This document shows positions 16,616-25,277 of a DNA stretch of 37,138 nucleotides, piece by piece (position 1 is the first letter of the stretch; each line of letters begins with the position of its first letter). The notes beneath the pieces were generated by a model, which was given only the letters and a program-made list of their open reading frames with translations, was not told the origin of the DNA and did no database searches. The position numbers and the translations under genes are program-made. This stretch comes from Planctomycetota bacterium. GTDB lineage: Bacteria; Planctomycetota; UBA11346. Location: contig JAKLKR010000009.1 of the NCBI GenBank assembly GCA_023150565.1, positions 1 to 37,138 of the forward strand. Direction: 5' to 3'.

Positions 16616-17338
16616 ATGTCCATCCATCACCGCCTCGCCGCCGTCTGCCTGTCCTGCGCCGCCCTCGCCGCCGCCGAGCCGCGCAGCGACGGGCTGGTCC
16701 TCCACGTCCCCTTCGACGGCAACGCCGATGCGGTGGTGGCGGCCGGATCGCCGGCGCCGACCAAGGCCAGCGGCCTGGCCTTCGTGCCCGGGCGCATCGG
16801 CCAGGCGGTGGAGATCAAGGGCGACGCCCGCCTGATCTACGCCGGCGCCGGCAACTTCCCGCTCGCCAAGGGCACCCTCGCCCTGTGGGTCAACCGCGCG
16901 GTGCCGTGGACCGACAGCCCCGAGGGCACCATCCTGGCCAAGGCCTTCGGCCAGGACTGGAACCAGAACTCCTTCTACCTGATGCTCACCCAGCACCAGC
17001 AGCTGCGGGTGTGGGTGTGGAACGAGCGCAAGGAGCAGGAGATGGCGATGTCGCCCAACGGCCTGCCCTACCAGGCCGGCAAGTGGTACCACCTCGCCAC
17101 CAGCTGGACCGACGGCGCCATCCGCGTCTACGTCGACGGCCAGGAGATCAGCTACGGCAAGCGCGCCCCCTCGACCCTCGAGATGCCCACCGCGGCGGTG
17201 AAATCCCTGTGCATCGGCAGCGACTACACGCCCAAGGCGGTGTGGAACGGCGCCCTCGACGACCTGCGGGTCTACGACCGCGTGCTCGCCCCCGAGGAGA
17301 TCGCCAAGCTGGTGGCCGACGCCCCGGCCCAGCCCTGA
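16616..17338 (+). CDS. secreted LamG-like (concanavalin A-like) domain protein
   Basis: A 240-aa protein with a Sec signal peptide (about 1-20, ending ALAAAE) and one LamG/laminin-G-like jelly-roll. Diagnostic segments are GLVLHVPFDGNAD, TLALWVNRA, GKWYHLATSWTDGAIRVYVDG and ALDDLRVYDRVLAPEEI. Such domains bind carbohydrate or form part of secreted glycan-degrading systems; no catalytic residues are evident. The ATG at 16616 has CGGAG nearby. It is the third gene of the LacI-2 operon, 12 bases before the GH2-like gene. Confidence 0.88.
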   Translation: MSIHHRLAAVCLSCAALAAAEPRSDGLVLHVPFDGNADAVVAAGSPAPTKASGLAFVPGRIGQAVEIKGDARLIYAGAGNFPLAKGTLALWVNRAVPWTDSPEGTILAKAFGQDWNQNSFYLMLTQHQQLRVWVWNERKEQEMAMSPNGLPYQAGKWYHLATSWTDGAIRVYVDGQEISYGKRAPSTLEMPTAAVKSLCIGSDYTPKAVWNGALDDLRVYDRVLAPEEIAKLVADAPAQP

Positions 17339-17350
17339 ACCGAGGCCGCC

Positions 17351-20300
17351 ATGGTCCCCCGCCTGCCCCTGCTGCTGCTCGCCATCGCCGCCGGGGCCGC
17401 CGAACCGGCGCCCGGCGGGCCCGACCTGGCGGCCAGCCACCGCGAACGCGGCGAGCTGCGCGAACGCATCTGCCTCAACGGCTTCTGGGAGGGCCAGCCG
17501 GTGGCGGCGCCCACCGCCCAGCCGCCCGAGGACGGCTGGGCGGTGGTGGCGGTGCCCTCGGCCTGGACCATGAGCGATTGCTTCCCCTTCCAGCGCAGCG
17601 CGCGCTTCAAGGCCGGGAAATGGGCCGGCGAGGACCGCTGGGACGGCAGGCCGCTCAAGGACTTCCCCGCCGCCTGGTACCGCCGCGCATTCATCCTGCC
17701 GGCGGGCTGGGATGCCGCCGGCGCGCGCGTGCTGCTGCGCTGCGAGCGCTTCACCCGCGGCGGCACCGTGCTGCTCAACGGCGCCGTGCTCGGCAGCCAG
17801 GACGAATGGGACGATCCGGCGCGCGGCTTCCCGCTCACCGGCAGGCTGCAGCCGGGGAGCAACCTCCTCGCCATCCGCGTCGACGCCGCCGCCGCCGGCG
17901 AGGTGCTGCTGCGCCTGGGCGCCGAGCAGACGCGTACGGTCAAGGCCGACGCCACCCTGCGCGGCATCACCGGCGACGTGTGGCTGGTGCGCGAGCCGGC
18001 CGGGCCGCGCATCGCCGGCCTCGCCCTGCAGCCGTCGGTGCGCCGCGGCGAGCTGGCGGCCGAGGTCGCGCTCGAGGGCGTGGGCGATCCCGCCGGGCTG
18101 GCGGTCGAGGTGGTGGTGCGCGATGCCGCCGGCGCCGAGGCCCGGCGCCTGCCCGCGGCCGCCGTGGGCGCGGTGGCCGACGGCCGTGCCAGCGTGCGCT
18201 GCGCCGCGCCCTGGCCGGACGCCATCCGCTGGGATGGCGACCGCCCGCACCTGTACCGCGCCGAGGCGCGCCTGCTGCGCGCCGGGAGCGCGCTCGACGC
18301 CACCCTGCCGGAATCCTTCGGCTTCCGCGAGGTGTGGTGCGAGGGGCGCGAGCTGCTGCTCAACGGCGCCCCGCTGCGCTTCACCGCCTTCGCCCTCGGC
18401 GCCCACGACGGCTTCGCCGGCCAGACCACCCGCGCCGCCCGCGCCGAGGCCGAGCGCGTCATCGCCCTGCACCGCCGCGCCGGCTTCAACGCCATCCTGC
18501 TCGGCCCCGAGGGCATCGGCCAGCGCGGCCACGCCGCCCAGCGCTACGACGACCTGCTCGACCTCGCCGACCGTGCCGGGATGGTGGCGCTGGTGCCGCT
18601 GGTGCCGCCCTACGACGCGGACTGGGCCAGCGAGGCCGGGCGCGCCGCCTGGCGCACGGTGGTGGGGGCGACGGTGGCGCGCTACCGCAACCGCCCGTCG
18701 GTGATCGCCTGGTCGATGAACTTCAACCTGCTCGGCTACCCGTGGGACATGCACCCCGCCTCCTGGGGCTCGGACTACCTGCCGGGCGACGCCCTGCTCG
18801 ACCTCGGGCGCAAGCGCCGCCAGGCGGCCGAGGCCGAGGCGGCGGTGCGCGCCCTCGACCCCACCCGCATCATCTACCACCACGCCGGCGGCAACCACGG
18901 CCAGTGGCTGACCTCGAACTTCTATCCCTGCTGGCCGCCCCTGCAGGAACTCGAGGACCTGCCCTCGGCGTGGGCGGCGGACGGGCGCAAGCCGCTGGTG
19001 CTGGTCGAGCTGGGCAACCTGGTGGCGATGGACTGGCTGCGCGGCCGCCAGGGCGACTACAACGACGTGCGCTGGACCGAGCCGCTCGAGGCCGAGTACG
19101 CCGCGCCCTACCTGGGCGGCCGCGCCTACGACCTGCAGGAGGACGCCTACCTGCGCCTGGTGGTCGAGGGCGCCCGCCCCGGTCAGCAGGCCGGCGCCGA
19201 CAAGTACGAGGTCAACCAGTCGTACTTCTGGGGCTACGCCCAGCGCCAGCACGAGCCGGTGGCCTCGGTCGAACGCCTGGTGGTGCCGGCGATGCTGCGC
19301 GCCTGGCGCGGCCACGGCGTCACCGGCATGGTCCCGCACAACGTGTGGATCCCGCTCACCGGCGCCGGCCGCGAGCCGTGGATGGGGGCCAAGGCGCGCT
19401 ACGAATACCCGGATCCCACCCTGCCCGGGCCCAAGCCGGCGGTGTCGGCGTGGCCGCGCGAGGGCGAGGGCCTGACCGCGGTGGGCGAGGCCTGGGCGGC
19501 GGCCCTGCGCCCGCTGCAGGTGTGGATCGGCGGCTCCGCCGAGGCCGGCTTCACCGCCAAGGACCACGCCTTCACCGCCGGCGAGGCGGTCGCCAAGCAG
19601 GTGGTGGCGGTCAACGACAGCCGCCGCGAGCGCCCCCTGGCCCTGCGCTGGGTCCTGCGCCGCCCGGGCGGCGAGGCCTTGGCCGTCGGCGAGCTGCGCG
19701 CCGCGATCGGCCCCGGCGGGCGGACCCTGGTGCCGTTCCAGGTGACCATGCCGGCGGTGGCGGAGCGCACCGCCCTGCGCCTGGACCTGGAACCGCTCAC
19801 GCCTCTTGGGAACGACGCCTCCTGCACCGGTCTCGATCTGACCGTTTTCCCGCCCCTGCCCGCCCCGGCGACGCCGGCGCGGCGGGTGCTGGCCATCGAT
19901 CCCGTCGGCGCCACCACCCGCGCCCTCGCCAGCCACGGCATCGAGGCCCGGCCCAGCGCCGACGGCGCCGAGGCGGTGCCCGGCGACCTGGTGGTGCTGG
20001 GCAGCGGCGCGCTGGAAAGCGGCGCCGGCCTCAGCCCGGCGCTGGCGGCGGCGGTGCGCGGCGGCGCGGCGCTGGTGGTCATGGCCCAGCACGACCTGTC
20101 GCGCTTCGGCCTGCGCACCCATGCCCGCGCCGAGCGCCGGGCCTTCATCGCCATGCCCGGGCACGCCCTCTTCACCGGGCTCGTGGACGCCGACTTCGCC
20201 GACTGGAACGGCGCCTCCGGCCTGCGTCCGGGCACCACCCCGCTGGGCGGCGGCGACGACCGCTATCCCGAGGAGCTGTGGGCCTGGGGCAGCCGCGGCG

Positions 20301-21625
20301 CGCTGATGACCGGGATGATCGAGAAGCCCAGCGGCGGCGGCTTCCGCCCGCTGCTGGAATGCGGCTTCGACCTCGCCTATGCCGCCGTGCTCGAGGCCGG
20401 CGACGGCGCCGGCACGGTGCTGTTCTGCCAGCTCGACCTCGACCGCCGCAGCGCCGCCGACCCGGTGGCCGGGCGCGCGCTGCGCAACCTGCTCGCGCAT
20501 GCCCTGGCGCTGGCGCCGCGCCGGCCGCAGGCGGTGGCGGGCGGCGGTCCCCTGGCGGCCCTGCTCGGGGTGCAGCCGGCGGCGGGCGCGCCGGCGATCG
20601 AGCTGTGCACCGCCGCGCCCGACGCCGCCGGGCGGGCGCGCCTGGCGGCCTTCGCCGCCGAGGGCGGCACGGTGATCGTGGTCGGCGCCGGGGTGGGCGA
20701 CGGCTCCTGGCTGCCGGTCCCGGTGCAGGTGGGCCGCGGCGCCGGCTACCGCCTGCGCCCGGCCGCCCCCGCTCCGCTGCTGGCCGGGGCCGGCCCCGCC
20801 GACTGGTTCCTCAAGCTCGACCTCGCCCAGCACCCGGCGGTGCGCCCGGGCGCGGGGGTGCGCCTGCTGTGCGAACCCGGGGTGCTGGCCGAGGTGGCGC
20901 ACGGGCGCGGCCGCTTCCTGCTGTGCACCATCGACCCGGCGGCGCTGCTGGCGGCGCCGGTGTCGCCGGAACGCCACGCGCGGGCGGCGCAGAAGCTGGT
21001 GCGCCTGCTCGCCCTCGCCGCCGCCGGCCTGGGCGCCGACCTGCGCGGACCCTCGGCGCGCATGGCCGAGGATCCCGCCGGCGCGGTGGCGCTGCCGGCG
21101 CGCTGGCGCTTCCGCACCGATCCCGCCAACCAGGGCCGCGCCCAGGGCTGGGCCGAAGCGGGCTGCGACGATGCCGCCTGGGCGACCCTGGCGGTGCCCG
21201 GCCTGTGGGAGGACCAGGGCGTGACCGAGGCCAATCCCGCCCAGCCCGGCGCCAAGCGCCCCTACGACGGCACCGCCTGGTACCGCACCACGGTGACGGT
21301 GCCCGAGGCCCTGCGCGGCAAGCCGCTGGTGCTGGAGCTGGGCGCGATCGACGACTGCGACGTGACCTACCTCAACGGCCGGCGCATCGGCGCCACCGGC
21401 GAGGAGACCCCGGACAGCTACGCGCGCCCACGCTGCTACCCCATCCCGCCCGAGCTGGTGCGCTTCGGCGCCGCCAACACGGTGGCGGTCAAGGTCATCG
21501 ACCTGCGCGGCGGCGGCGGCTTCGGCGGCACCACCGCGCCGGCGATCCGCGTCGACCGCCGCGAGGGCTACCCCTACCTGGCCGCCCGTCCGCTGTTCAA
21601 TCCCTACCAGCTCAAGCGCTGGTGA
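17351..21625 (+). CDS. giant secreted glycoside hydrolase family 2-like protein
   Basis: A 1424-aa exported protein (signal peptide about 1-17). Order: GH2 sugar-binding jelly-roll (about 40-205), Ig-like sandwich (about 210-330), a TIM-barrel-like region (about 340-600), Ig-like and poorly assigned modules, and a second jelly-roll (about 1245-1415, with TAWYRTTVTVP and AIDDCDVTYLNGRRIG). In GH2 enzymes the acid/base lies in a WSxxNE motif; here the matching stretch reads VIAWSMNFNLLG (about 450) without the Glu. A candidate nucleophile is Glu in KPLVLVELGN (about 549). Activity may therefore differ or be lost. The ATG at 17351 follows a GAGG. It is the last gene of the LacI-2 operon; the substrate is unknown. 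Confidence 0.82.
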   Translation: MVPRLPLLLLAIAAGAAEPAPGGPDLAASHRERGELRERICLNGFWEGQPVAAPTAQPPEDGWAVVAVPSAWTMSDCFPFQRSARFKAGKWAGEDRWDGRPLKDFPAAWYRRAFILPAGWDAAGARVLLRCERFTRGGTVLLNGAVLGSQDEWDDPARGFPLTGRLQPGSNLLAIRVDAAAAGEVLLRLGAEQTRTVKADATLRGITGDVWLVREPAGPRIAGLALQPSVRRGELAAEVALEGVGDPAGLAVEVVVRDAAGAEARRLPAAAVGAVADGRASVRCAAPWPDAIRWDGDRPHLYRAEARLLRAGSALDATLPESFGFREVWCEGRELLLNGAPLRFTAFALGAHDGFAGQTTRAARAEAERVIALHRRAGFNAILLGPEGIGQRGHAAQRYDDLLDLADRAGMVALVPLVPPYDADWASEAGRAAWRTVVGATVARYRNRPSVIAWSMNFNLLGYPWDMHPASWGSDYLPGDALLDLGRKRRQAAEAEAAVRALDPTRIIYHHAGGNHGQWLTSNFYPCWPPLQELEDLPSAWAADGRKPLVLVELGNLVAMDWLRGRQGDYNDVRWTEPLEAEYAAPYLGGRAYDLQEDAYLRLVVEGARPGQQAGADKYEVNQSYFWGYAQRQHEPVASVERLVVPAMLRAWRGHGVTGMVPHNVWIPLTGAGREPWMGAKARYEYPDPTLPGPKPAVSAWPREGEGLTAVGEAWAAALRPLQVWIGGSAEAGFTAKDHAFTAGEAVAKQVVAVNDSRRERPLALRWVLRRPGGEALAVGELRAAIGPGGRTLVPFQVTMPAVAERTALRLDLEPLTPLGNDASCTGLDLTVFPPLPAPATPARRVLAIDPVGATTRALASHGIEARPSADGAEAVPGDLVVLGSGALESGAGLSPALAAAVRGGAALVVMAQHDLSRFGLRTHARAERRAFIAMPGHALFTGLVDADFADWNGASGLRPGTTPLGGGDDRYPEELWAWGSRGALMTGMIEKPSGGGFRPLLECGFDLAYAAVLEAGDGAGTVLFCQLDLDRRSAADPVAGRALRNLLAHALALAPRRPQAVAGGGPLAALLGVQPAAGAPAIELCTAAPDAAGRARLAAFAAEGGTVIVVGAGVGDGSWLPVPVQVGRGAGYRLRPAAPAPLLAGAGPADWFLKLDLAQHPAVRPGAGVRLLCEPGVLAEVAHGRGRFLLCTIDPAALLAAPVSPERHARAAQKLVRLLALAAAGLGADLRGPSARMAEDPAGAVALPARWRFRTDPANQGRAQGWAEAGCDDAAWATLAVPGLWEDQGVTEANPAQPGAKRPYDGTAWYRTTVTVPEALRGKPLVLELGAIDDCDVTYLNGRRIGATGEETPDSYARPRCYPIPPELVRFGAANTVAVKVIDLRGGGGFGGTTAPAIRVDRREGYPYLAARPLFNPYQLKRW

Positions 21626-21666
21626 GCCTTGGCGCCCGGGCGCTGGCCGGGTAGGCTCCGCCGCCG

Positions 21667-23532
21667 ATGGCCAAGCCGCTGCCAGCCAAGGAGGTCGAGC
21701 GCCGGACGCGGGCGCTGCTGGCGGCCGGGCTGGCGCCCGAGGAGCTGCGCGCCCGGCTGGAGGAGCTGGCCCGGGAATGGCATTTCCCCGGGCTGGCGTG
21801 GCTGTGGGGGCCGGCGCTGTACCGCCGCGAGCGGGTGCGCTTCCGGCCCTTCATCCTCGCCCATTGGGGCGGCTTCGCCCAGGCCGGGCTGCTGGGCACC
21901 AGCCCGGTGCCCTGGAACGACGACCTCGAACGCTGGTTCGCCGAGGTCGATCGTGACGACGACATCGAACTGCTCCGCCGCCTGCTTCCCATCAAGTACG
22001 CCAAGGCGCGCTCCTGGCGCCCGGATTCCGCGGCCCTGCTGCGCGAGTTGCTGGCCCGGCTGGAGCGGGCGGCGTCGCCGGGGCGGGCGCGGGTGGAGCT
22101 GGAGAAATTCGACATCTGGGGCCTGGAGCTGGACGAGGACGCCGCCCTCGCGCTCTACCGCCAGGACCGCCAGCTGGCCGCCCCCTTCATCCTCAAGCAC
22201 CTGCCCTGGTCGTGGTTCGGCAGCGACCGGCGCAGCCTGTGGGAGCACCTGCTGGCGGCCGCGGTGGCGGCGGGCGACCAGCGCTTCGCCGACGGCCTCT
22301 ACCAGCGCCAGGTGCCGCTCAAACGCTGGCGCCAGGACGCCCTGGACGCCTGCGCCCAGGTGCCGGATCCCGCCGCGCTGTGCGCCCTGCTGGAACGCCG
22401 CCACCCGCTCGATCTGTGGCGCAACCTGGGCGAGCCGTTCATCGAGCTGATCGAGCGGCGCGGACGCGACGTGCTGCCCTACATCGGCAAGCATCTGCGC
22501 CAGGTGTGGACCCCGTGGCTGACCCAGGGCAGCTACGGCCGGCTGGTGGCCCTCGCCCGCCAGCGCGGCTGGTGGGACCTGTGGTCGGGCGCGGTGCGCA
22601 CCTGCGCGCGCCCCAAGGACTTCAACGCCGAGGTCCGGGCCCTGCTCGACGACCGCGCGCTGCCCGAGGCGACGGTGCGCGAGCGCCTGCTGCTGCTCGC
22701 CGGGGTCGGCCGGGAATGGAACTGGGGGCGCTTCGGCGCCGCCCAGGTGCAGCAGCTCGACGACGCCACCGCGGTAGCCTTCCACCAGCGCTTCCCCGAC
22801 CTGCTGCGCGGGCCGTGGAAGCTGCACCTGCAGATCAGCGGCTGGGGCCCGGGGCTGCCGCGGCTGGTCGAGCGGGTGATCGCGCAGGACGACATCCCGC
22901 TCATCGACTTCCTCGCCAGCCGCCTGGCCACCCGCGGCAGCCTGGGCTGGGGCGCGGTGAAGAGCGAGGACGCGGCCGAGCCCGTCGCCGCCTACTTCGA
23001 TCGGCTCAAGGCCGGCGACGAGCGCGCCTTCGGCCGGCGCGCCATCGCCGTGCTCGGGCAGATCCCCGCCTACGCGATCCACGGCTACGGCCGGCTGATC
23101 AGGGCCAACCGCCTGGCGCGGATGCTGTTCGAGCGCTCGGACCGGGATTTCCTCGGCCAATCCGCGCAGCTGGGCGACCTGGTCGAGGCGCCCGAGATCC
23201 ACGTCCAGGCGCTCGCCTACCGCATCCTCGGCCTCGACGACGAGCGCGCCCGCGCCGCCGCGGTGGCCAGCCTGGACGTGCTCATCGGCACCCTGCTGCG
23301 CCCGCTGCACCGCGCCACCCGGCTGGCGGCGTTCGCGGCCCTGGCCAACGCCACCCACGATGCCGCCGCCGCGCAGCGCATCGCCGCACGCGCGCGCGAG
23401 GCCCTCGACCTGCCCGACCTGCGCTATCCCAAGGAGCGGCTGCTGGGGCTGATCGCCACCGCCCTGCACCGGCATCCCGGCCTGCGCCAGGCCGGCGAGC
23501 AGCGGACGGTGTTCCGCAAGGCGGCCTCGTGA
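21667..23532 (+). CDS. HEAT/ARM-repeat-like protein, putative retron accessory (ARM)
   Basis: A 621-aa soluble protein with no signal peptide or membrane segment. It is almost wholly alpha-helical, with repeated Leu/Ala/Arg-rich helix pairs suggesting HEAT/ARM-like repeats and many Trp-Gly or Trp-Trp turns. No catalytic motif was recognised. Its stop overlaps the SWIM gene start as GTGA. In retrons of the RT + ARM + WHSWIM architecture a large alpha-helical repeat protein precedes the SWIM protein, which matches this order. It probably acts as scaffold or sensor of the effector complex. Assignment rests mainly on context and shape. The ATG at 21667 follows the GH2 stop by 41 bases. Confidence 0.7.
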   Translation: MAKPLPAKEVERRTRALLAAGLAPEELRARLEELAREWHFPGLAWLWGPALYRRERVRFRPFILAHWGGFAQAGLLGTSPVPWNDDLERWFAEVDRDDDIELLRRLLPIKYAKARSWRPDSAALLRELLARLERAASPGRARVELEKFDIWGLELDEDAALALYRQDRQLAAPFILKHLPWSWFGSDRRSLWEHLLAAAVAAGDQRFADGLYQRQVPLKRWRQDALDACAQVPDPAALCALLERRHPLDLWRNLGEPFIELIERRGRDVLPYIGKHLRQVWTPWLTQGSYGRLVALARQRGWWDLWSGAVRTCARPKDFNAEVRALLDDRALPEATVRERLLLLAGVGREWNWGRFGAAQVQQLDDATAVAFHQRFPDLLRGPWKLHLQISGWGPGLPRLVERVIAQDDIPLIDFLASRLATRGSLGWGAVKSEDAAEPVAAYFDRLKAGDERAFGRRAIAVLGQIPAYAIHGYGRLIRANRLARMLFERSDRDFLGQSAQLGDLVEAPEIHVQALAYRILGLDDERARAAAVASLDVLIGTLLRPLHRATRLAAFAALANATHDAAAAQRIAARAREALDLPDLRYPKERLLGLIATALHRHPGLRQAGEQRTVFRKAAS

Positions 23533-25097
23533 TCCCGCTGCTGCTCGACTACGCCTCGCCCAGCGCCTTCGCCGCCGAGGGCGGGCGCGACACCCTCGGC
23601 CTCACCGCAGACGCCCGCCGCCCGGTGCGCTTCCGCGGGCGGGTGCAGCGCAACCCCTTCCTGCTGCGCGTGGCCCTGCGCGCCCTCGGCGAGGCGATCT
23701 GGTCCGACGACAGCTGGCGCCCGGACGGGGCGCTGCTCGACCCGGTGGTCACCGTGCATCCCGACCGGGTGTTCCTCGAGGCCTTCAGCCAGGACCAGAG
23801 CGCCTACGTGCAGCTGGTGCTCGACCCCGGGATCTTTGCGCTCGATGGCGCCATCATCCCCGGCACCACCAACGTCGATTTCACCGCCTGGCTGTGGGCG
23901 GCGGTCGGCGAGATGCGCTCGAGCCGCGAGACCTGGCTCAGCATTGATCCCGCCGGAATCGCCGTCGCCACCGGCGGCGCCGGCGGCCGCTTCGAGGCCG
24001 CGGTCGAGCTGCCGGACGCCTGGGTGCGCGGCTTCCTGCAGGTGCAGGCGGGCATGGCCATGCCCGGCACCCGCCTGCAGGCCCGGCCGGTCGACCTGCT
24101 CGCCGCCATCCGCTTCCTGCGCTACACCAAGGCCAGGCTGTCGCCGCGCGCCCTGCGCTACGAGTTCGCGCCCGGGGCCGATGCCCGCCTGGTGCTGGAA
24201 CCGTGGGAGCACGTCGTCCCCCTGCGCGGCGCCGGCCACGGCTACGCCGAGCCCCGCTCGGTGCGCCTGTGGGGCCGCCGGCGGCTGAAGCTGATCGAGC
24301 CGCTGCTGCCCTTCGCCGACCGCGTCGACATCTACCTCAAGGGCCGGGGCCTGCCCAGCTTCTACGCCGTCCAGCTGCCGGGCATGACCTTCATCCTCGG
24401 GCTCACCGGCTGGAGCGGCCAGGGCTGGACCGGCACCGGCTCCTTCGACCTCCTCCAGGGCCGGCCGGCTGACGACGATGCCCTGGTGGCGACGGCGGCC
24501 GGCCTGCTCGCCGGGCGCTTCCAGCTCGGCGTCGACGAGCTGGGCGCCGCGGCCGGGGTCGGCAAGCCGGCGGCGGCGGCGGCCCTGCAGCGCCTGTGCC
24601 GGCTGGGCCGCGCCATCTACGATCTCGAACGGCGCTGCTTCCGCCACCGCGAGCTGTTCGCCCAGCCCATCGACGAGGCCCGCCTGTATCCGCCCGACGA
24701 GCGGGTGGAGGCGGCGCGCGCCCACCTCGAACAGCAGGAGGTCGCGGTCGCCGGCTGCTGCCCGCGCGAGACGCGGAAGCGCAAGCGCCTGCCCAGCCCC
24801 GACGGGGTGCAGGAGCGCGAGGTGGTCTACCGCGACTGGCAGGTCGACGGCTGGGTCGGCGCCCAGGCCGCGGTGCACCTCGTGGTCGACGACCGCGGCG
24901 CGATCATCTTCGGCCGCTGCGGCTGCCCATGGTTCCAGCAGCACCTGCTCGCCCGCGGCCCCTGCCAGCACATGCTGGCCCTGCTCGAGGCTTCGGCCGG
25001 GCAGCGGGTGGACCTGCCCAGCTCGCGGCCGGCGGAGCCGGTTCCGGAAGCCGACCTTGACCCTGCCGGCGACGGGGACGACGATGACCAGCGGTAA
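23529..25097 (+). CDS. winged-helix / SWIM zinc-finger protein, retron accessory (WHSWIM)
   Basis: A 522-aa protein starting at the GTG at 23529, which overlaps the previous stop. The N-terminal two-thirds is beta-rich and unassigned. About residues 330-375 look like a winged helix (VDELGAAAGVGKPAAAAALQ then LGRAIYDLERRCFRH). About 463-485 form a SWIM zinc finger, CxCx(n)CxH, in GRCGCPWFQQHLL and GPCQHMLALL. The acidic C-terminus ends DDDDQR. SWIM domains bind nucleic acid or protein. Here the gene lies between the ARM-like gene and the retron RNA and RT. Its TAA touches the first base of the predicted retron RNA. Confidence 0.82.
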   Translation: MIPLLLDYASPSAFAAEGGRDTLGLTADARRPVRFRGRVQRNPFLLRVALRALGEAIWSDDSWRPDGALLDPVVTVHPDRVFLEAFSQDQSAYVQLVLDPGIFALDGAIIPGTTNVDFTAWLWAAVGEMRSSRETWLSIDPAGIAVATGGAGGRFEAAVELPDAWVRGFLQVQAGMAMPGTRLQARPVDLLAAIRFLRYTKARLSPRALRYEFAPGADARLVLEPWEHVVPLRGAGHGYAEPRSVRLWGRRRLKLIEPLLPFADRVDIYLKGRGLPSFYAVQLPGMTFILGLTGWSGQGWTGTGSFDLLQGRPADDDALVATAAGLLAGRFQLGVDELGAAAGVGKPAAAAALQRLCRLGRAIYDLERRCFRHRELFAQPIDEARLYPPDERVEAARAHLEQQEVAVAGCCPRETRKRKRLPSPDGVQEREVVYRDWQVDGWVGAQAAVHLVVDDRGAIIFGRCGCPWFQQHLLARGPCQHMLALLEASAGQRVDLPSSRPAEPVPEADLDPAGDGDDDDQR

Positions 25098-25243
25098 CCC
25101 CCGGCGGTGCGCAACCAGCCACCCATGCCACGGTGTTTCGCCGTGGTGGACGACTAGCCCGATCACGACGCCACGGCTCCCAGCGTTCGCAACGCCGGGA
25201 GGCCATGAGTCCAGAGCTGCGCAAGTGGTTCGCCGCCGGGGGT
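25097..25243 (+). ncRNA. predicted retron msr-msd RNA
   Basis: The stretch between the SWIM and RT genes folds like a retron template. Arm a1 (25097-25117) begins ACCCCCGGCGG and is complementary to a2 (25226-25243, ending CCGCCGGGGGT): 11 perfect pairs, then AACCA with TGGTT after small bulges. Directly after a1 comes AGC, so G25118 is the candidate branching guanosine. The msr hairpin is 25128-25146, a 6-bp stem CCACGG/CCGTGG with loop TGTTTCG; the GTTTC loop is like one in the Ec86 msr. The msd shows TGGAC (25147-25151) pairing with GTCCA (25209-25213) around a long hairpin at 25175-25204 (GCGTT/AACGC and TCCC/GGGA with loop CGC). Boundaries are predictions by eye. Confidence 0.75.
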
Positions 25244-25277
25244 GCCACCTTCTGTCCTGTCCCGCCCCGAGGCCGCC

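Noticed and set aside
16424-20977. 1517-codon antisense frame opposite the LamG and GH2-like genes
   Set aside because: No recognisable domains and repeated Gly/Ala/Gln/Arg composition; the plus-strand genes have signal peptides and motifs.
25175-25204. REP-like hairpin with GGGAG upstream of the RT gene
   Set aside because: It lacks the GGGAAGA flank of the local REPs and fits better as the msd stem inside the a1/a2 arms.
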